Shown one piece after another: positions 6,179 to 14,760 of a stretch of DNA of 30,923 bases (its first letter is position 1; each line of letters opens with the position of its first letter). The stretch covers positions 1-30,923 of IMG/VR virus record IMGVR_UViG_3300008459_000236; one strand, 5' to 3'. The notes beneath the pieces are model-generated. The model was not told the DNA's origin. It was given only the letters and a program-made list of their open reading frames with translations, and made no database searches. This DNA is from a virus. Made by a program: the position numbers and the translations under genes.

Positions 6179-8208
6179 TTTTTCGATTTTTTCTCTTTCT
6201 GTTTTTCCAAGACCAATTTGTCCTCATCACATTTTATGTGGTAACTTTCTCCGACAATCAAATTTGATTTAAGGATCTCTTCAGATATGAAATCTTCTAC
6301 CTTATCTTGAATTGCCCTTTTAAGTGGTCTTGCTCCGTATGTGTCATCAATACCAGCTTTTGATATTAATTCCACCAAAGACTCATCATATGAAATATTG
6401 TATTTGAGTTCTTTGATCCTATTGAACAATTTCTCAAGTTCGATCTTTACAATTTCTTTCACATTACTGTCACTGAGAGTATTAAAGATAATTGTATCAT
6501 CAATACGATTTAAGAATTCGGGGGCAAAAAACTTTTTAAGTTCTTTATTCAATATATCCTTTTTCATTTCTTCTTGAATATATTCATTACTTGATGATGA
6601 GAATCCCATACCTGTTCCGAAGTCTTGAATCTTTTTAACACCAAGATTTGATGTCATAATAATCAAACAATTCTTAAAGTTAATTTTTCTTCCCAAACTA
6701 TCAGTAATATGTCCTTCGTCTAAGATTTGAAGTAAAAGTGAGAAAATATCTTTGTGCGCCTTTTCAATTTCATCAAATAAAACCAAAGAGTAAGGTTTAT
6801 TTTTAACTTGTTCAGTTAATTGACCACCTTCTTCATAACCAACATAACCTGGTGAAGATCCTATAAGTCTTGTCATACTAATTTTCTCTTGGTATTCAGA
6901 CATATCAACTCTAATCAAAGCCTCTTCACTACCAAAGATTTCTTTAGCCAATTGTTTTGCCAAATGGGTTTTACCGACACCAGTACTACCCAAGAATATG
7001 AAAGATCCAATCGGTCTCTTCGGGTCTTTAATACCCAACCTATTCCTTCTGATTGATTTTGAAATTTTGGTAACTGCGGCTTCTTGCCCAATAACACTTT
7101 TGTTCAAAACATTTTCCAAATCAATTAAAGACTTTGTGTCGTCGATTGTAAGTTTTGAAACAGGAATTTTGGTCATATTGGAAACCACTTCATATACCAA
7201 ATCAATCGGAACATCTTTTCTATTTAATAATAGTTCCTTCTCAAACTTCTTTTTTTCGTCTTCAAGTTTTGCCAAGATTTTCTTCTCCTTGTCTCGTAGT
7301 TCAGCCGCTTGTTCAAAATTTTGTCTTTTAACAACTTCTAACTTTTCTTTTTTTACATCAGAGGCTTGAGTTTTAAGATCCTCAATAATATCAGGTATTT
7401 TAATCTCAACTTGACATCTTGCGCCAACTTCATCCATAATATCAAAAGCTTTGTCAGGAAATTCTCTATCGGTTATATACCTGTCGGCCAATTCAACACA
7501 AGATATCAATACTTCTTCACTATAATTTACTTTGTGATACTCTTCGTATTTAATTTTTGATTGTTTTAAAATTTCTAAGGTTTCGGACTTTGATGAACCA
7601 TCAATTACAACCTTTTGAAACCTTCTTTCTAATGCTCCATCTTTTTCAAAGTTTTTACGATATTCGTCTAAGGTTGTTGCTCCGATGCATTGAATTTCGC
7701 CACGAGCCAAAGCAGGTTTAAAGATGTTAGATGCATCTAACGAACCAGATGAATTACCAGCCCCTACAATGGTATGAATCTCATCAATGAAAACGATAGT
7801 ATTGGGATTTGCTTGTAACTCTTCAATGATAACTTTCATCCTTTCTTCGAACTGACCCCTATATTTGGTTCCGGCAACAATTGAAGTCATATCCAAAGAC
7901 AGGATCCTTTTGTCCAAAAGATTTCTTGGGCAATCTCCTTCAAATATCTTCATTGCCAAACCCTCAACAATACTTGTTTTACCACTACCGGCGCCACCTA
8001 AGATTATTGGGTTATTCTTTTTTCTTCGAGATAAAATTTGGGCAATTCTGATAATTTCTTTTTCCCTACCAATTACAGGGTCTATTTTTCCTTGTTCTGC
8101 GAGTTTGATCAGATCCCTTGAAAAATTATCCAACACGGGTGTTGGGGAATCTGTGGTTTTTTGTTTGTTTTCTTTAGGTGAGTCGTTATCAAAATGTTCG
8201 GTCATCAT
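6163..8208 (-). CDS. clpC: ClpC/ClpA-type AAA+ unfoldase lacking the N-domain
   Basis: A two-ring AAA+ unfoldase of 681 residues. D1 has Walker A GGAGSGKT (71-78) and Walker B IVFIDE (138-143). A UVR-like coiled segment (KRQNFEQAAELRDKEKK, about 294-310) marks it as ClpC rather than ClpA or ClpB. D2 has Walker A GSTGVGKT (407-414), Walker B SLVLFDE (474-480) and sensor region IMTSN. The loop FGTGMGF (530-536) matches the ClpP-docking loop of Bacteroidota ClpC, so it probably feeds host ClpP. The roughly 150-residue N-terminal adaptor/substrate domain is missing and replaced by a short polar tail, which should change substrate choice. The start could be either of the two leading Met codons. 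It was probably acquired from a Bacteroidota host. Confidence 0.93.
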   Translation of the reverse strand: MMTEHFDNDSPKENKQKTTDSPTPVLDNFSRDLIKLAEQGKIDPVIGREKEIIRIAQILSRRKKNNPIILGGAGSGKTSIVEGLAMKIFEGDCPRNLLDKRILSLDMTSIVAGTKYRGQFEERMKVIIEELQANPNTIVFIDEIHTIVGAGNSSGSLDASNIFKPALARGEIQCIGATTLDEYRKNFEKDGALERRFQKVVIDGSSKSETLEILKQSKIKYEEYHKVNYSEEVLISCVELADRYITDREFPDKAFDIMDEVGARCQVEIKIPDIIEDLKTQASDVKKEKLEVVKRQNFEQAAELRDKEKKILAKLEDEKKKFEKELLLNRKDVPIDLVYEVVSNMTKIPVSKLTIDDTKSLIDLENVLNKSVIGQEAAVTKISKSIRRNRLGIKDPKRPIGSFIFLGSTGVGKTHLAKQLAKEIFGSEEALIRVDMSEYQEKISMTRLIGSSPGYVGYEEGGQLTEQVKNKPYSLVLFDEIEKAHKDIFSLLLQILDEGHITDSLGRKINFKNCLIIMTSNLGVKKIQDFGTGMGFSSSSNEYIQEEMKKDILNKELKKFFAPEFLNRIDDTIIFNTLSDSNVKEIVKIELEKLFNRIKELKYNISYDESLVELISKAGIDDTYGARPLKRAIQDKVEDFISEEILKSNLIVGESYHIKCDEDKLVLEKQKEKKSKKKKGE

Positions 8209-8219
8209 ATTTTTTTATT

Positions 8220-8250
8220 AAAAGATAAACTTAACAGAACAATAAATCAA
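8220..8250 (-). promoter_or_regulatory. Degenerate Bacteroidota-like promoter for ClpC-like gene
   Basis: On the minus strand TTG (8250-8248), a 20-base spacer and TATCTTTT (8227-8220) lie 11 bases before the ATG at 8208. It differs from TAnnTTTG in the last base. Confidence 0.45.
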
Positions 8251-8272
8251 CCTTAGAGAATCATTGACAAGA

Positions 8273-8290
8273 TTTTGATAATATTTATTG
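8273..8290 (+). promoter_or_regulatory. Phage-type promoter motif (TTTTGATAATATTTATTG)
   Basis: The motif lies 15 bases before the ATG at 8306, with the same TTGATA...ATTTAT elements as other sites. Confidence 0.5.
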
Positions 8291-8305
8291 TTAAAGAAAA
8301 AGATT

Positions 8306-8548
8306 ATGGCAATTATCAGAGAAACAATATTGGGAACAAAAATTATCAATGAAATTCAATCTAGTAATATAAAAAGAACTGAATATGATACTGAAACAGA
8401 GAATTTAGTTGTTGAGTTTAACAATGGACTTGTCTATGTATATGAGAAGGTTCCTCACAAGGTATACACACAATTCAGACTTTCAGAGTCGCAAGGAAAG
8501 TTTTTCTCAAGTGAGATATCAAAAAAATTCCCATATAAGAAAGTTTAA
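8306..8548 (+). CDS. KTSC-domain protein
   Basis: An 80-residue protein that is essentially a KTSC domain, named after its place at the C-terminus of some lysyl-tRNA synthetases. The pattern is visible: SSNIKRTEYDTETENLVVEF, then NNGLVYVYEKVPHKVYTQF, then SESQGKFFSSEISKKFPYKKV. KTSC domains are small beta-rich modules found alone in many phages and bacteria; their biochemical role is not established. I use ATG 8306 (MAIIRET) since the longer frame starts at a TTG in the promoter motif. A 32-base gap separates it from the large fused lysin-like gene. Confidence 0.85.
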   Translation: MAIIRETILGTKIINEIQSSNIKRTEYDTETENLVVEFNNGLVYVYEKVPHKVYTQFRLSESQGKFFSSEISKKFPYKKV

Positions 8549-8580
8549 ATTTTTTTTATCAAACAATCTATTTATTGTTG

Positions 8581-10710
8581 ATGGAAAATTCACAAAAAAT
8601 AATTAAAAGTTTTTCTTTAAAAGAATCTTTAAATCCAAAAATTTGGACTTCACCAACAAATCCAGACTCCTCAGAACTCAAAGAAAATATTAGACTTAAA
8701 CTTTTGGAAATATCTAACCAATTTCAAGAGTTCATAGGTTTAGAGATATTTGTTTCTGATATTCATATGACAGGATCTTTGGCAAATTTCAATTGGTCTG
8801 AATTTTCTGATATCGATTTACACCTAATTGTTGATTTTTCGCAGTTTTCAGAAAAACAAAAAGAATTATATACTGAGTTATTCAAACTCAAAAAAACATT
8901 ATTCAATCTACAACATAACATTAAAATCTTCACTTATGATGTTGAGTTGTATGTTCAAGATGAATCAGAAGAACATACAAGTTCGGGTGTTTACTCTGTT
9001 TTATTTAATGAATGGATCGTAACACCAAAAAAAGAAGATTTTCAAGTTGATAAAAAAGTATTGTTGAATAAGGTTAATTCTTGGATTACCAAAATAGATG
9101 AAACTATTGAACAGGCCAAGGAAGAAAAAGATTTAGAAAATTCATTGGAATTTTTGAACAAACTTAGAAAAAAGATAAAAGAATACAGATCAACAGGCCT
9201 ATCTAAAGGCGGAGAGTTTTCATACGAGAATTTAGTTTTCAAATTCTTAAGAAGAAATGGTTATATTGAAAAACTATTCAATTTTGAAAATGATATTATT
9301 GATAAAAGATTGTCCTTGAAGGAAAGTAGAATTAAAAGACTGATCAATGAAGATTTAATGAATCCAGTAGGGTCTGACCGGATAACATCAGGATATAGGA
9401 CAAGTTCAAGACCAAATCATAGGGGTATTGATATAGGTGTTAGTATTATGACGCCAACATACGCCGCTGAAGATGGTATAGTTAAAAATGCCGATAATAC
9501 AACAGACCCAAGAAATTGTGGAGGTTTTATTAAAATCGATCACCCCAATAATATAATGACGAAATATTGTCATATGAAAAAATGGGTTGTTCAACCAGGA
9601 CAACAAGTTAAAAAAGGGGATTTGATTGGATACTCCGGTGGTGATAAGGGTGGTGTTAATAGTGGTAACTCAGAAGGACCACATTTACATTTTGAAGTAT
9701 GGGTTAATGGTAAAGATGTAGATCCTGAGACAATGATAGGGTCAAAATTGGAAACACCAATACAACCACCATCAACTAAAGATCAAACCAATACGGACAT
9801 TCAAGGTAAAATCGAAGATACAAAAGATAAATTAAAGGACAAACTTGGTGATGTTCAAGACAAAGTAAAAGATGGTTTTTCTGGTTTATTTTCTTCACCA
9901 TTTTTCAAAATATTCAAAAAAGATTTATCAGTTAGAATTCAAAAACTAATTGATAAAAATGTTGTTTTAGAGAAAAAAACAAAAGACGGAAAAGACGAAT
10001 ACAATTTTTCTGTTGTTCCTGTTGAAAAAGCTATGGTATTTTTGGGATATGCGCCCAAGAACTATTATGTAACTGCAAAATATAATGACAAATTAATAGA
10101 ATATATTAAAAAATTCAAAGAAGATAATAATTTGGATTTAGATGACACTATGGATAAGTCAGATCTTGAGGTTTTGAAAAAATTAGTTAAGAATAAGGAA
10201 GATTTAGATAAATCAGAACAGAAAAAGAAAAAAGAAGAAGAAAAAACTAGTGGCGATACACAAAACAAAGAAAAAGAAACACCAATTATATCATCAACCG
10301 ATGATGATTTTTACAAAAAAATATTAGAAGGTTTAGGAGCACCAATTACTGACGAAAATTTAAAATTTCTTTATGGTTGGAGACAAGCAGAAAAGGGAAC
10401 CGCCAAAAACAATCCTTTTAATACGACATTTAGTTTAACCAAAGACACCAATATGTCTGATTATAATTCCGCTAAAGTTAAAAATTATTCAAAACCCGAA
10501 TATGGTATTGAAGCAACTGTAAAAACATTACAGAGTACAAAATATGACTACTCTTGTATTGTTAATGGTTTAAAAAATAATATCGGTGCCAAAAAAATAA
10601 GTGAGTGTCCCGCTTTAGATATGTGGGGTACTGGTGATTTAGTTGCGAAAGTAATCGATGGATATGATTCGGGGGCTAGTTTTAAAAATCCACCAATTGT
10701 AAGGACTTAA
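8581..10710 (+). CDS. Fused nucleotidyltransferase, M23 endopeptidase and lysozyme-like protein
   Basis: A 709-residue composite. Residues 1-250: a pol-beta-type nucleotidyltransferase with GSLANFNWSEFSDIDLHLIV (GS at 65-66, acidic DxD at 77-79), ending in a typical tail (KGGEFSYENLVFKFLRRNGY). Residues 246-257: KESRIKRLINE, a helix ending in an I-N-E|D site like a gp21 cleavage site. Residues 260-385: an M23/LytM zinc endopeptidase with H280 and D284 (NHRGIDIG) and HLH at 368-370, which should cut peptidoglycan cross-bridges. Residues 400-570: a lysine-rich helical linker. Residues 575-709: a lysozyme-like module (FLYGWRQAEKGTAKNNPFNTT, YGIEATVKTL). It may be a virion precursor that is cut into an NTase and a cell-wall lysin. 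Start at ATG 8581. Confidence 0.82.
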   Translation: MENSQKIIKSFSLKESLNPKIWTSPTNPDSSELKENIRLKLLEISNQFQEFIGLEIFVSDIHMTGSLANFNWSEFSDIDLHLIVDFSQFSEKQKELYTELFKLKKTLFNLQHNIKIFTYDVELYVQDESEEHTSSGVYSVLFNEWIVTPKKEDFQVDKKVLLNKVNSWITKIDETIEQAKEEKDLENSLEFLNKLRKKIKEYRSTGLSKGGEFSYENLVFKFLRRNGYIEKLFNFENDIIDKRLSLKESRIKRLINEDLMNPVGSDRITSGYRTSSRPNHRGIDIGVSIMTPTYAAEDGIVKNADNTTDPRNCGGFIKIDHPNNIMTKYCHMKKWVVQPGQQVKKGDLIGYSGGDKGGVNSGNSEGPHLHFEVWVNGKDVDPETMIGSKLETPIQPPSTKDQTNTDIQGKIEDTKDKLKDKLGDVQDKVKDGFSGLFSSPFFKIFKKDLSVRIQKLIDKNVVLEKKTKDGKDEYNFSVVPVEKAMVFLGYAPKNYYVTAKYNDKLIEYIKKFKEDNNLDLDDTMDKSDLEVLKKLVKNKEDLDKSEQKKKKEEEKTSGDTQNKEKETPIISSTDDDFYKKILEGLGAPITDENLKFLYGWRQAEKGTAKNNPFNTTFSLTKDTNMSDYNSAKVKNYSKPEYGIEATVKTLQSTKYDYSCIVNGLKNNIGAKKISECPALDMWGTGDLVAKVIDGYDSGASFKNPPIVRT

Positions 10711-10762
10711 TTTAATCATAGTTATATTTATTGTTATTGATTCAATTAAATTTGAATTAAAT

Positions 10763-10777
10763 GATATATTTATAAAG
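10763..10777 (+). promoter_or_regulatory. Phage-type promoter motif (GATATATTTATAAAG)
   Basis: GATATATTTATAAAG lies nine bases before ATG 10787. It is nearly identical to the sites at 25181-25196 (minus) and 20947-20959. Confidence 0.6.
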
Positions 10778-10786
10778 AAAAAAACT

Positions 10787-10981
10787 ATGGCAGAAACAAT
10801 CTCAGCGGGAACATATGTTTATACTGATTGTGTAGTATGTATACCGGTCGATCCTACTGACTCTTATACATATACAACAGTAGAACCACCACATCCAATA
10901 TACTTAGCACAGACTGGTAACACTCAGGTTGTCCAAATTCAAGCAGTTGCCTTAGGTGGATTTAACGGATTAAACAATTAA
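10787..10981 (+). CDS. Small hypothetical protein with strong promoter motif (64 aa)
   Basis: MAETISAGTYVYTDCVVCIP opens a 64-residue protein rich in Thr, Tyr, Val and Pro with a C-terminal VQIQAVALGGFNGLNN. Its composition is unlike the Lys/Glu-rich neighbours and suggests a compact beta structure, as in small virion decoration or tip proteins. Two cysteines (CVVC) could bind metal or form a disulfide. It has its own phage-type promoter motif and is followed 17 bases later by the next virion-type gene. Not recognised; the structural role is inferred from place and composition. Confidence 0.65.
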   Translation: MAETISAGTYVYTDCVVCIPVDPTDSYTYTTVEPPHPIYLAQTGNTQVVQIQAVALGGFNGLNN

Positions 10982-10998
10982 AATTAGATAAATCAGAA

Positions 10999-12249
10999 AT
11001 GGGAAGATTAAAACCAATAGGTAGTGAAAAACTACAAGGACAAGAAAAACTCAATAGAATTATTGAGATATCAAGATATAAAGAAAACATACCAACCCCA
11101 GTAAATGAGGATAAATCAAGAGAATATTCAATAGTAATGTCTAATGGTGTTGAATATGTTATTGATAAGGAAAAAAACGGATATGTTTTGAAAAAAAGGA
11201 TTGATGAATCCACTTTTGATTATTTGGAGTCTATGAAAAATAGAAGTTATTATAGGTCATATTCTCAAGCCTTTAAAAGACTTAATTTGGTGGCTAAAGA
11301 GATTAATACACAAACTGGCAATGAAGAAGGAATTTCTTTATTTTCAGAACAGAAGTATGTTTTGAAAACACCAAAACCTGAGACTCCACCGGCTCCCGCA
11401 CCTTCTCCTGAACCATCACCTGCCCCCGATTCTTCTGCAGAACCAATGGATTCGGCTCCTGAAGATATGGCTCCTCCTTCAGACGACATGCCAGATATGG
11501 GTCCTGAAGGTGGTGAAGAAATGGGAAAAGACGATGAAGGATCTTCTTTAAAGAGCGTTCAAAAATTGACAGGTAAATTAGCCCAAAAAATAAGAACATT
11601 AGATGATGAAGAAATATCCTCAAAAGATATTAAATATGTTATAAATTCTATCTTATCTGCAGTTGACTTGGAAAAGTTGGAAGATGAGGACAAAGACGAA
11701 ATCTTATCAAGATTTGATGAGGATGAAATGGGTGGTGAAGAAGGGTCTCCCGAAGCTCCTGATATGGGACCTGAAGGTGATGAAGAAATGCCTGATGAAC
11801 CCGAAGGAATGGAAGAACCACTTGAAGGCGAATTTGGTGAAGGTATGGATAACTTTAATAAAAAGGTGTCATCAGCGTTTGCTGGAAATCTTAAATTTGA
11901 AGACGACTCAAGTGAAGAAGAAAGTTTTTATAGTAATATTTTTGATGGAGTATTTTCAGAATCAAAGGTTGAAAAAGTATTATCAAAATATTTCAACTTA
12001 TCTGAGATGGAGAAAAAACAACTTCAGAAAAAGAAAATTCAAGAATCACATAAAAGAAAAATGAATCTAAAATTAAACTTGAAAGAGGCTAATCGTTTAT
12101 CTGAAACTGAAAAACAAGCCAAAATTGCAGAAGATATTTTGAAAAAATATACCGAAGCTAAAGTATTAGGTTTAACAAATAAGAAAAATTTGGTTATCGA
12201 ACACAAAGGTAGTCAAATCAAAATAACAACAAAAGGTGACATACTATAA
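10999..12249 (+). CDS. Virion-type protein with acidic Pro-rich centre
   Basis: The 416-residue protein has a basic N-terminal domain (residues 1-115, MGRLKPIGSEKLQG...), a Pro/Ala/Glu/Met-rich disordered stretch (about 125-180) with repeated PEPSPAP and MGPEGGEEM units, a helical acidic middle, a second MGPEGDEEMPDEPEG stretch, and a Lys-rich C-terminal helix-strand domain (NLVIEHKGSQIKITTKGD). No enzyme motif is visible. It sits upstream of the terminase and its stop codon overlaps the next ATG (TAATG), so translation is probably coupled. It may be a head or neck component or internal core protein; I do not recognise the family. Confidence 0.72.
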   Translation: MGRLKPIGSEKLQGQEKLNRIIEISRYKENIPTPVNEDKSREYSIVMSNGVEYVIDKEKNGYVLKKRIDESTFDYLESMKNRSYYRSYSQAFKRLNLVAKEINTQTGNEEGISLFSEQKYVLKTPKPETPPAPAPSPEPSPAPDSSAEPMDSAPEDMAPPSDDMPDMGPEGGEEMGKDDEGSSLKSVQKLTGKLAQKIRTLDDEEISSKDIKYVINSILSAVDLEKLEDEDKDEILSRFDEDEMGGEEGSPEAPDMGPEGDEEMPDEPEGMEEPLEGEFGEGMDNFNKKVSSAFAGNLKFEDDSSEEESFYSNIFDGVFSESKVEKVLSKYFNLSEMEKKQLQKKKIQESHKRKMNLKLNLKEANRLSETEKQAKIAEDILKKYTEAKVLGLTNKKNLVIEHKGSQIKITTKGDIL

Positions 12250-12653
12250 TGAATCTAATATATGTTAATGGTTTAGGACCTAACTACAAAGGCGATAACA
12301 TATATGAATTCATATTTGGTAATGTAACAGATGTTTGGGGTGAAAATTGGGAATCAAAACCTTGTAATGGAAATCCCTTACCACCAAACATCGAAAATGT
12401 AAAAAAGGTTGGAGTTCTAAAACAAAGTGACACACAATTTACTTTGATACAGGACTCCGATTTCTTTTCTATGGAAGATGCGATGGATAATGTAATTGCT
12501 CTTGCATGGGAAACAGAAACAGAAGAATCCGATTTCTCAAGAAGAAAAAGATTAGTTTTTCATTTTGGCGAATCAGAACAATCGGTTAAGGATAAACTCT
12601 ACGAACAAGACATTGTATTAGAATTTGAAAAAAAAGTTGTCTATGAAAAATAA
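12249..12653 (+). CDS. Conserved-looking phage protein, unknown function (134 aa)
   Basis: The ATG at 12249 overlaps the previous stop by one base. The product begins MNLIYVNGLGPNYKGDNIYE and has a compact alpha/beta look with VWGENWESKPCNG, LIQDSDFFSMEDAMDNVIAL and a C-terminal strand KLYEQDIVLEFEKKVVYE. From memory similar small proteins sit beside terminase/head genes in T4-like phages, so a conserved role in assembly is possible, but no function can be assigned. It overlaps the next gene by 11 bases, giving a tight operon. Confidence 0.72.
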   Translation: MNLIYVNGLGPNYKGDNIYEFIFGNVTDVWGENWESKPCNGNPLPPNIENVKKVGVLKQSDTQFTLIQDSDFFSMEDAMDNVIALAWETETEESDFSRRKRLVFHFGESEQSVKDKLYEQDIVLEFEKKVVYEK

Positions 12654-13488
12654 AATAATTAAATTGGTTAAAGAAGGTTTCTCAGTTCAAACTTTATCAA
12701 AGATGAATGAATCTCAGATTAATACTCTTTATAAAAGAATCATTGTTGAACAAACTAGTGGTATTCAGAAAAAAGAGTTGAGGGGAACTGAATACACAAT
12801 TCCGAGAAATGTCGCCCAATCAACTGGCGCTAACATAGGAAATATGGATATTACTCAAACTTCGACAGGAGATGTTAAAGTTTTACAAAAATCTGGTAGA
12901 GAAAAAGAACTAGGGGAAGAAAAAAAGAAAAAGGGTAAGAATCCTTGGGCTATTTGCACCGCTACTATGGGTAAAGAATTCGGAACAACTGAAAGAAGTG
13001 ATTGGTCAAAATCACAAATGAAAAAATATGAAAAATGTGTTTTAGGTGTAAAAGAAAAAATTGAAGAGGGTTATGATCCACAAGAATATTTCTTAGAAGA
13101 ACAAATTATGGAACTTATTGAATCTGAAATGAAACCTAAAATGAATAAAAGAGATTTTCTAAATAAGGTATATAGTTCTTCTATTACAGAGTCAGAAGAT
13201 GCTCCAGTAAAAACACCAACCAAACCAAAGACTCCAACTAAACCTGGTAAACCTGATACCCCATTTAAACCAAAACACAAACCGAAACCAAAGGCGGAAA
13301 AAAATGAAACATCAGTTTCTGAGGCTGAGGAGGCACCTGTTAAATCACCACCAAAACCTAAGACACCTGTAAAACCTGGTAAACCAGATACACCTTTTAA
13401 ACCTAAACATAAACCAAAACCAAAGGCTGAAAAATCAGACATACCCACTTGGTTTACTTGGGATGAATTGGGAATTAATTTAAAATAA
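12643..13488 (+). CDS. Phage protein with targeting-like helix, Cys module and Pro/Lys repeats
   Basis: Start at ATG 12643 (MKNKIIKLVKEGF), overlapping the previous gene; the longer frame uses TTG. Residues 1-37 resemble the shared targeting segment and end KMNESQINTLYKRIIVE|Q, an I-V-E site. Residues about 98-135 hold a small two-cysteine module (KNPWAICTATMG...YEKCVLGVKEK) of a type found in other phage proteins. A second site-like stretch, EEQIMELIE|SE, follows. The C-terminal part has two near-identical 34-residue Pro/Lys repeats, starting APVK and ending KPKAEK, separated by a short acidic spacer, then a tail PTWFTWDELGINLK. The overall look is a DNA-compatible, basic, internal-head-type protein. 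The function is unknown. Confidence 0.72.
   Translation: MKNKIIKLVKEGFSVQTLSKMNESQINTLYKRIIVEQTSGIQKKELRGTEYTIPRNVAQSTGANIGNMDITQTSTGDVKVLQKSGREKELGEEKKKKGKNPWAICTATMGKEFGTTERSDWSKSQMKKYEKCVLGVKEKIEEGYDPQEYFLEEQIMELIESEMKPKMNKRDFLNKVYSSSITESEDAPVKTPTKPKTPTKPGKPDTPFKPKHKPKPKAEKNETSVSEAEEAPVKSPPKPKTPVKPGKPDTPFKPKHKPKPKAEKSDIPTWFTWDELGINLK
13201..13434 (+). repeat. Two 102-base coding repeats (Pro/Lys-rich)
   Basis: Copies at 13201-13302 and 13333-13434 encode 34-residue units that differ at only three residues, separated by 30 bases. Third-position differences between copies show that the protein sequence, not the DNA, is what is conserved. Confidence 0.85.
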
Positions 13489-13492
13489 AGTT

Positions 13493-14743
13493 ATGGCAAA
13501 GAAAAAACTACAAGAAGCACCAATTGATTATGGTGATAGTCCAGAAAGAATGGATCCTGAACTCGAAAGAAAATTGGGTTCAAGCCAAACATCTTACGGT
13601 AAAGACTATCCTGGTTTTCCTAAATTAAAACCAACTGCTAAATTCAGAAATTTTGAAGAGATTGTTGCATCGAAAAGATTCAAAGATGTTGTCGATAAAG
13701 TAAAACATTATACTGGCGTTCGTTCCATTCAAGGAATGGGTGCTTTACAACAATTAATGATGGCGATGATGCAAGCCTTTAATAATGTGGTAAGAGTTGA
13801 AAAAAGAAACAAAGCTGCTTTAGAAAGACTTGCAATTGATTTGGTAATAAAGGAGATGGGTATACCAAAAGATGCTTTTCAATATGATGTTAAACTTATT
13901 GGTAGAGAAGAAATTGATATGAGTCAAATGGCCAAAAAGCCAGAAGAAGAACCTGATGAGGAAGAAATAGAACAACAGTTTGGTGTTAACCCAACTGAAG
14001 AGATGGAAGATTTTATGTCCGCGATGGATAACTTCGATTTAGAGAAGGCCAAAAGAAGATTTATAAATGCACTTATACAGGGATCTGCTAAAAAGAGTCA
14101 CTATATGTTTGTTTTAGTTCAGGATGAATTAGAAAGATTAGATCCGAACTTGGTTAAAAATTATGGTATTTTGATGTCAGTTAATGATCTTTTATATTGG
14201 ATGTTACCTGATCAAATGTTGATGGGTGCTGCTGAAGGTGGTGAAATGGGTGGAGGAACAGAAGAATTAGATCCTGAAACTGATCCACCAACAATTAAAG
14301 TTAGAGCGGTATCATTCCCAATATTAATACACGAATTGGTCAAAGGTGTTATGGAGGCAGTAGGTAGTCAAGGATTACCTGACGACCCAAGAGCTGCAGA
14401 AATGGTAATGGGTCAAACAGATACTTTACCTGCAGAAATTTGGGATTTAAGAATTGGTCCAGTTCTTTGGGAAAAATTCACTGATACATATCCTGACGAG
14501 GTTTTTGAAGAAGATCAAAGACACATACAAAGTTATTTGTTTTCAAGATTCTCAAAACTAAACGCTCAAGAGTTCTTAGCTGTCGCTAAAAAGATAATGA
14601 GAGGTGATGCTGAAGGTAAATCATTCATACAAAGAATGATTACTGAAATTATTACCGATCTTAAAAAAAATAACAAGAAAGAATTAGGTTTTGATTCTGA
14701 AGATGAGGATGAAGATGATAATGACGATCTTCAACCAAGATAA
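13493..14743 (+). CDS. Large virion-type protein upstream of terminase, unknown
   Basis: The 416-residue product starts MAKKKLQEAPIDYGDSPERM, four bases after the previous stop. It is mainly helical, with a Met/Gln-rich helix (GMGALQQLMMAMMQAFNNVV), an acidic linker (EEEPDEEEIEQQFG), a Gly/Met linker (EGGEMGGGTEELDPETDPP) and an acidic tail (DSEDEDEDDNDDLQ). No enzymatic motif is seen. The site directly upstream of the terminase is where T4 relatives carry packaging and neck genes, and the acidic tail could contact DNA-mimic sites on partners. I cannot match it to gp13, gp14 or gp16 with confidence. Confidence 0.7.
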   Translation: MAKKKLQEAPIDYGDSPERMDPELERKLGSSQTSYGKDYPGFPKLKPTAKFRNFEEIVASKRFKDVVDKVKHYTGVRSIQGMGALQQLMMAMMQAFNNVVRVEKRNKAALERLAIDLVIKEMGIPKDAFQYDVKLIGREEIDMSQMAKKPEEEPDEEEIEQQFGVNPTEEMEDFMSAMDNFDLEKAKRRFINALIQGSAKKSHYMFVLVQDELERLDPNLVKNYGILMSVNDLLYWMLPDQMLMGAAEGGEMGGGTEELDPETDPPTIKVRAVSFPILIHELVKGVMEAVGSQGLPDDPRAAEMVMGQTDTLPAEIWDLRIGPVLWEKFTDTYPDEVFEEDQRHIQSYLFSRFSKLNAQEFLAVAKKIMRGDAEGKSFIQRMITEIITDLKKNNKKELGFDSEDEDEDDNDDLQPR

Positions 14744-14760
14744 AATATAAATTAATTCTA

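Noticed and set aside
6998-7369. Plus-strand Ser/Phe-rich frame opposite the ClpC-like gene
   Set aside because: Antisense shadow of a well-supported AAA+ protein.
11265-11623. Minus-strand frames opposite the Pro/Glu-rich virion gene
   Set aside because: Low-complexity antisense shadows with no promoter or start context.
13201-13434. Repeat pair considered as part of a CRISPR or other array
   Set aside because: Only two copies, in frame, with protein-level conservation and no short spacers.
13071-13448. Minus-strand Gly/Phe-rich frame with repeats
   Set aside because: It is antisense to the Pro/Lys repeats of the gene at 12643 and inherits their periodicity.
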